64,000 nt of DNA from DATBGZ01 sp036557785 (lineage in GTDB: Bacteria > Actinomycetota > Actinomycetes > Mycobacteriales > Micromonosporaceae). The translations under genes were made by a program, and so were the position numbers. Position 1 is the stretch's first letter. Every line of letters starts with the position of its first letter. The stretch is taken from assembly GCA_036557785.1 (NCBI GenBank), contig DATBGZ010000003.1, forward strand, positions 33,797 to 97,796, given 5' to 3'. Shown piece after piece: positions 61,021 to 64,000 of this stretch. Under the pieces are notes generated by a model that worked only from the letters and a program-made list of their open reading frames with translations, had not been told where the DNA came from and made no database searches.

Positions 61021-62489
61021 GACCAGGGCGGGTGGGTGGTCTGCGGCGGGTCTTGGTCGGGTGGTGGGTTGCTGGTGTGGGGTGGTCCTTGTCGGGAGGG
61101 TGTGGTCCAGGGTTGGGAGGGTCCGAGTTCGTAGGGTGTGCCGTCGGGGCGGGTGATCGAGACGTCGCCGGTGGTGTGGTCGAGGTGTAGTTGCCATCGG
61201 CCTTCGTGGACCAGCCCGTGGTGGTATCGGCATAGGGATATGAGCTGGTCGATGGTGGTGGTGCCGCCGCGCCACCACCCGATGATGTGGTGGGCGTCGG
61301 TCCAGGCGGCGGGCAGGTCACAGCCGGGCCAGCGGCACGTTCGGTCTCGGGCCCACAGTGCGCGGCGTATCCAGGGCGGCACGATGCGGTGTCGGCGGCC
61401 CACGTCGAGGGGCAGGCCGGTGCGGGGGTCGAGCACGAGCCGCCAGATGATGCTGTCGCAGGCCAGCCGCGCCGCCAGCTCGGGCGAGACGTGTCCGGCC
61501 CAGGTCAGCCATGGCCGCTCCGCCAATGCCGGCACACCGGCCTGCGTGAGCAGGTCAGCGCCACCCTCGCCGTCGGGCTCGCCCACGTGTGCTGCTGGCA
61601 CGGTCGTGGTCCCGCCTGGCGGCGGTGCCGTCTGTTGTGGACAGTTGCCGGTGGTGGCTGTCGTGGCGGGCGCGGGGCCGGTTGGTGGGGTCTGGGGTGT
61701 GCCGAAGAGGAGTTCGGGGGTGAGCAGGATGCCCACGTGGGGGCGTTCGCCGCCGACCTCGGGCAGGGTGGTGCTGGCCAGGGCGGCCTTGGCCAGGTCG
61801 ACGAGCGCGTCGGCGCGGCGTTGCCCGGTGCTGCGTTCGTCGAAGCTGGTCGGTGGGCGCATCAGCGCGTCGATGGCGCTCTGCAGTACCGCGGCGCCCT
61901 CCGGGTCCAGGCGGCCGCGCAGGTAGAGCATGGAGCCGAGTTGGGAGAAGACGATCTCCCGGCGGCGCAGGTCGGCGTCCGGGTCGGGTTCGGCCCCGTC
62001 GGGGTCTTCCAGGGCCAGGATCCGTGCGCAGGCCTGCTCGACCTGCCGCGGTCCGCTCTGCGCGCACAGTCGGGCCAGGATCGTGTCGTAGGGTCGGACC
62101 TTGGCCACGCCGAGCTGCCGGATCAGGTCGGCGATCTTGGCCAACTGCTCCGCCGAGACGGTGCCGGCGCGCATCCCGTCGGCCACGGCGGGCAACTGTT
62201 GCAGGCAGCGGCCGTGGGCCACCCACCGCAACGCCGCGCCCTTGGACATCCGGCCGTAGCCGACCAGCCAGGTCGAGGTGACCCGTTGCCCGTCGCCGTG
62301 TGCCAGATCGCGGGTATCGAAGCTGGCGATCCGGTCGGCCAGGGCGGCGGTGAGCTGGTTCAGACACCCCAGCAGGGACAGGACCTCGGTGCGGACCTGC
62401 CCGTCGGGCAGGCCGGCCACGTCGACCGCGGTCAACGCCGCCAACCCGGCCTGCACCGCCGCGGCCGCCGTGCCCCCGTCCGTACGCAT
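61008..62489 (-). CDS. DUF222 / HNH endonuclease-motif protein
   Basis: 493 residues. N-terminal DUF222 helical domain (about 10-300), then a proline/threonine linker (about 255-310), then the HNH site CRWPGCDLPAAWTDAHHIIG, followed by WWRGGTTTIDQLISLCRYHH (about 400-445) with zinc cysteines. This is the multi-copy 13E12-repeat-like family of actinobacteria, often in mobile or repeated DNA; its target is unknown. The ATG at 62489 gives the usual start MRTDGGTAAAA. The C-terminus ends in a low-complexity Pro/Thr/Asp stretch. Confidence 0.9.
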   Translation of the reverse strand: MRTDGGTAAAAVQAGLAALTAVDVAGLPDGQVRTEVLSLLGCLNQLTAALADRIASFDTRDLAHGDGQRVTSTWLVGYGRMSKGAALRWVAHGRCLQQLPAVADGMRAGTVSAEQLAKIADLIRQLGVAKVRPYDTILARLCAQSGPRQVEQACARILALEDPDGAEPDPDADLRRREIVFSQLGSMLYLRGRLDPEGAAVLQSAIDALMRPPTSFDERSTGQRRADALVDLAKAALASTTLPEVGGERPHVGILLTPELLFGTPQTPPTGPAPATTATTGNCPQQTAPPPGGTTTVPAAHVGEPDGEGGADLLTQAGVPALAERPWLTWAGHVSPELAARLACDSIIWRLVLDPRTGLPLDVGRRHRIVPPWIRRALWARDRTCRWPGCDLPAAWTDAHHIIGWWRGGTTTIDQLISLCRYHHGLVHEGRWQLHLDHTTGDVSITRPDGTPYELGPSQPWTTPSRQGPPHTSNPPPDQDPPQTTHPPWSSAA

Positions 62490-62606
62490 GTCCCAAACAC
62501 TAGCCGAACCCACCGACAGAACAACCACCCAACAACCCGGGTGTCGCCAAGTCCACTATGGACATCAAGGCGGTCGACGCAGACGGTGACGTCTACCGTG
62601 AACGGC

Positions 62607-62646
62607 GACGGCGGCCCGGAGCCGGCGAGGGCTCCGGGCCGCCGTC
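62607..62646 (-). terminator. Strong terminator hairpin
   Basis: A perfect 17-bp GC-rich stem (62607-62623 with 62630-62646) around a 6-base loop, 20 nt past the stop of the secreted lysozyme-fold-like gene on the minus strand. Confidence 0.85.
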
Positions 62647-62665
62647 AGGCAACCGACGCGACGCG

Positions 62666-63487
62666 CTACTGAAGGTCGCTGGCGAGGTCCGCGTAGGGAC
62701 CCGAGCCGTAGAGCGCCTTGATGATGTTCCCGGCCTCGAACTCGTGCGTGGCGTACCGGCTCGGGTAGGCCGAGACCTGCACCTTCTGCGCGGCCACGGT
62801 CAGGGGGAGGTGGTCCCAGCCCGGTACGCGGACGAGGCGCTGGTAGAACGCGGTCGCCGCGTAGCTCGGTTCCTGGACCTGGGACGGGGTACCCCAGCCG
62901 CTGGACGGACGCTGCTGGAACAGGCCCAGCGAGTCGTGGTCGTTGCGCGAGCCCAGGTTGCCGAGGTTGCGCAGGTTCGACTCCTGGATCGACGTGGCGA
63001 CCGCGATCTCCCACGCCCGCGGCGGCAGGCCCATGGACTTGCCAGCGTCCACAATGGCCTTCGCGTTGGAGAGCTGCTCGTGCGACGGCGTGAACTGTGC
63101 CTGCGGCGCCGTCACCGGTACCGGGTGCAGGTCCTGGTCCGCCGGTGGCGCGGGCGCGACGGCTGCGGCGAAGTTGTTGACCGCGCTGTCGAACGATGAC
63201 CCGGTGGCGGCCAGCGAACCCGCGGGGGCCGGGGCGCCCCCCGTGACCGGCGAGGAGGTCGGGCTCGCCGTCGAGTCGGCGATGCCAGCCGCCGGCGCCG
63301 ACAGGCCCACGATGAGCGCGAACGCGCCGGCCACACCGGCAACCTCGAGGCGCCGGCGCGCATTGCCGGGCGGCGGCCACGAGAGCTCGCGCGCTCGCGA
63401 TATCAGAGCAGCGCGAGCCGAGCGGAGAGCCGGCACGCCCCACGCGACGGCATCGCGGACGCGGGTGCGGATCCTGTTATCTCGCAT
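62666..63487 (-). CDS. Secreted SLT/lysozyme-fold-like protein, copy 1
   Basis: 273 residues. Basic N-terminus, membrane/signal helix at about 48-70 (VAGVAGAFALIVGLSAPAAG), Ala/Pro-rich spacer, then a C-terminal domain (about 140-273). The domain reads AWEIAVATSIQESNLRNLGN, DHDSLGLFQQRPSSGWGTPS, and AATAFYQRLVRVPGWDHLPL. The Glu in IQESNL and the following LGLFQQR look like a transglycosylase-type active site. Likely acts on peptidoglycan. Excellent ribosome site GAAGGAGG. It has a tandem homologue upstream at the window edge. Confidence 0.8.
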   Translation of the reverse strand: MRDNRIRTRVRDAVAWGVPALRSARAALISRARELSWPPPGNARRRLEVAGVAGAFALIVGLSAPAAGIADSTASPTSSPVTGGAPAPAGSLAATGSSFDSAVNNFAAAVAPAPPADQDLHPVPVTAPQAQFTPSHEQLSNAKAIVDAGKSMGLPPRAWEIAVATSIQESNLRNLGNLGSRNDHDSLGLFQQRPSSGWGTPSQVQEPSYAATAFYQRLVRVPGWDHLPLTVAAQKVQVSAYPSRYATHEFEAGNIIKALYGSGPYADLASDLQ

Positions 63488-63588
63488 GGTTCTGCCTCCT
63501 TCAATCAGGGGTGGTGGGCGCCGGGTCGCCCGAATGTCGTGAGTGGACGAATCTGGTGGGGGCTACCGTCCGCTGTGGACGCAAAAGC

Positions 63589-63630
63589 CCCGGAGCGCAC
63601 GCCCCCGGGGGGAGTGGCGTGCGCTCCGGG
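63589..63630 (-). terminator. Intrinsic terminator with T run
   Basis: A 15-bp stem (63589-63603 with 63616-63630), 12-base loop, then GGGGCTTTTG on the minus strand, just after the stop of the edge gene. It insulates the two tandem homologues. Confidence 0.85.
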
Positions 63631-63636
63631 TGGGCG

Positions 63637-64000
63637 TCACCGCAGGTCGGCGGCGAGCCCGGCGTAGGGGCCGCTGCCGTAGAGGGCATCGATCATGTTG
63701 GCGGCCTGGGCCTCGTGCTTGGCGTAGGCCTGCGGGTAGGCGCTGACCTGGACCTTCTGCGCGGCCTGGGTCAACGGCATGCTCTGCCAGCCGGGGACCT
63801 TGACCAGGCGCTGCAGGAACGCGGTCGTGGCGTGATGCGGGTCCTGGATCTGCTCGGCGCTGCCCCACCCACCGGTGGAGGTGCGCTGCTGGAACAGGCC
63901 CAGCGAGTCGTGGTCGTTGTGCGCGCCCAGGTTGCCGATGTTGTGCAGGTTCGACTCCTGGATCGAGGTGGCGACCGCGATCTCCCACGCCCGCGGCGGC
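63637..64000 (-). CDS. Secreted SLT/lysozyme-fold-like protein, copy 2, N-terminus beyond right edge
   Basis: 121 C-terminal residues are visible, ending YAGLAADLR-stop. They align along their whole length with copy 1: AWEIAVATSIQESNLHNIGN, DHDSLGLFQQRTSTGGWGSA, FLQRLVKVPGWQSMPLTQAA, and QKVQVSAYPQAYAKHEAQAA. It has its own terminator, so it is a separate transcription unit. The two genes are a tandem duplication that has diverged. Confidence 0.82.
   Translation of the reverse strand, partial: PPRAWEIAVATSIQESNLHNIGNLGAHNDHDSLGLFQQRTSTGGWGSAEQIQDPHHATTAFLQRLVKVPGWQSMPLTQAAQKVQVSAYPQAYAKHEAQAANMIDALYGSGPYAGLAADLR

Noticed and set aside
63488..63588. A c-di-AMP (ydaO) riboswitch before the secreted lysozyme-fold-like gene, as seen before some actinobacterial wall hydrolases
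   Set aside because: The leader is too short after the upstream terminator and lacks the conserved aptamer blocks.

Overview
The window is very GC-rich DNA with dense genes and frequent GTG starts. It reads as a chromosomal piece of a filamentous actinobacterium. Micromonosporaceae (Micromonospora/Salinispora-like) is my best inference, from the gene mix (DUF6343, DUF5999, DUF222-HNH, CebR-controlled cellulase, GarA/FtsR/BFN block) and from two copies of a 54-bp palindromic repeat of a type I associate with that family. No rRNA, tRNA, CRISPR array, prophage or complete insertion sequence was seen.

Layout. 1-9.4 kb: a formaldehyde dehydrogenase (cut by the left edge) coupled to a GlcG/HbpS-like gene, then a TIGR03086 protein, a HAD hydrolase, a GT4 glycosyltransferase, a giant fused ABC exporter with a degenerate second ATPase site, and a DUF2332 gene broken by one missing base. 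9.4-10 kb is a gene-poor patch. 10-16.4 kb: an AddA/AddB-like helicase-nuclease pair. 16.5-23.5 kb: small enzymes, the proton-pumping transhydrogenase pntAB, and acetate kinase without an adjacent pta. 23.5-34.8 kb: a membrane SGNH hydrolase, MFS transporter, crotonase, two FKBP-type isomerases, a solitary PemK/MazF-like protein, carbonic anhydrase, dGTPase and an L,D-transpeptidase lipoprotein.

34.8-38.8 kb is a conserved actinobacterial core: CDP-alcohol phosphatidyltransferase, gcvH, garA, ftsR-type MerR, BFN nuclease and a second MerR. In Mycobacterium tuberculosis this order runs almost directly into gcvB (gcvP). Here gcvP lies about 10 kb further on (48.6-51.4 kb) behind its own glycine riboswitch. 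The intervening 10 kb carries a zinc-ribbon/XRE module, an aldo/keto reductase, a PadR-controlled membrane protein and a translationally coupled four-gene envelope cluster ending in an OmpA-domain lipoprotein. That cluster is the best candidate here for an undescribed system.

51.5-64 kb is accessory: a DUF5999 gene, a secreted GH9 cellulase with two CebR-type operators, a compact siderophore operon (kinase-like protein, two IucA/IucC synthetases and a PLP decarboxylase, all overlapping by 4 bp), a membrane protein, a DUF222-HNH endonuclease, and two tandem secreted lysozyme-fold-like proteins. The second of these is cut by the right edge.

Two sequence-level signals cross the window: the palindrome TCCACNGTGGA and its near variants, found many times inside and between genes, and the 54-bp repeat pair at 17.3 and 28.5 kb.
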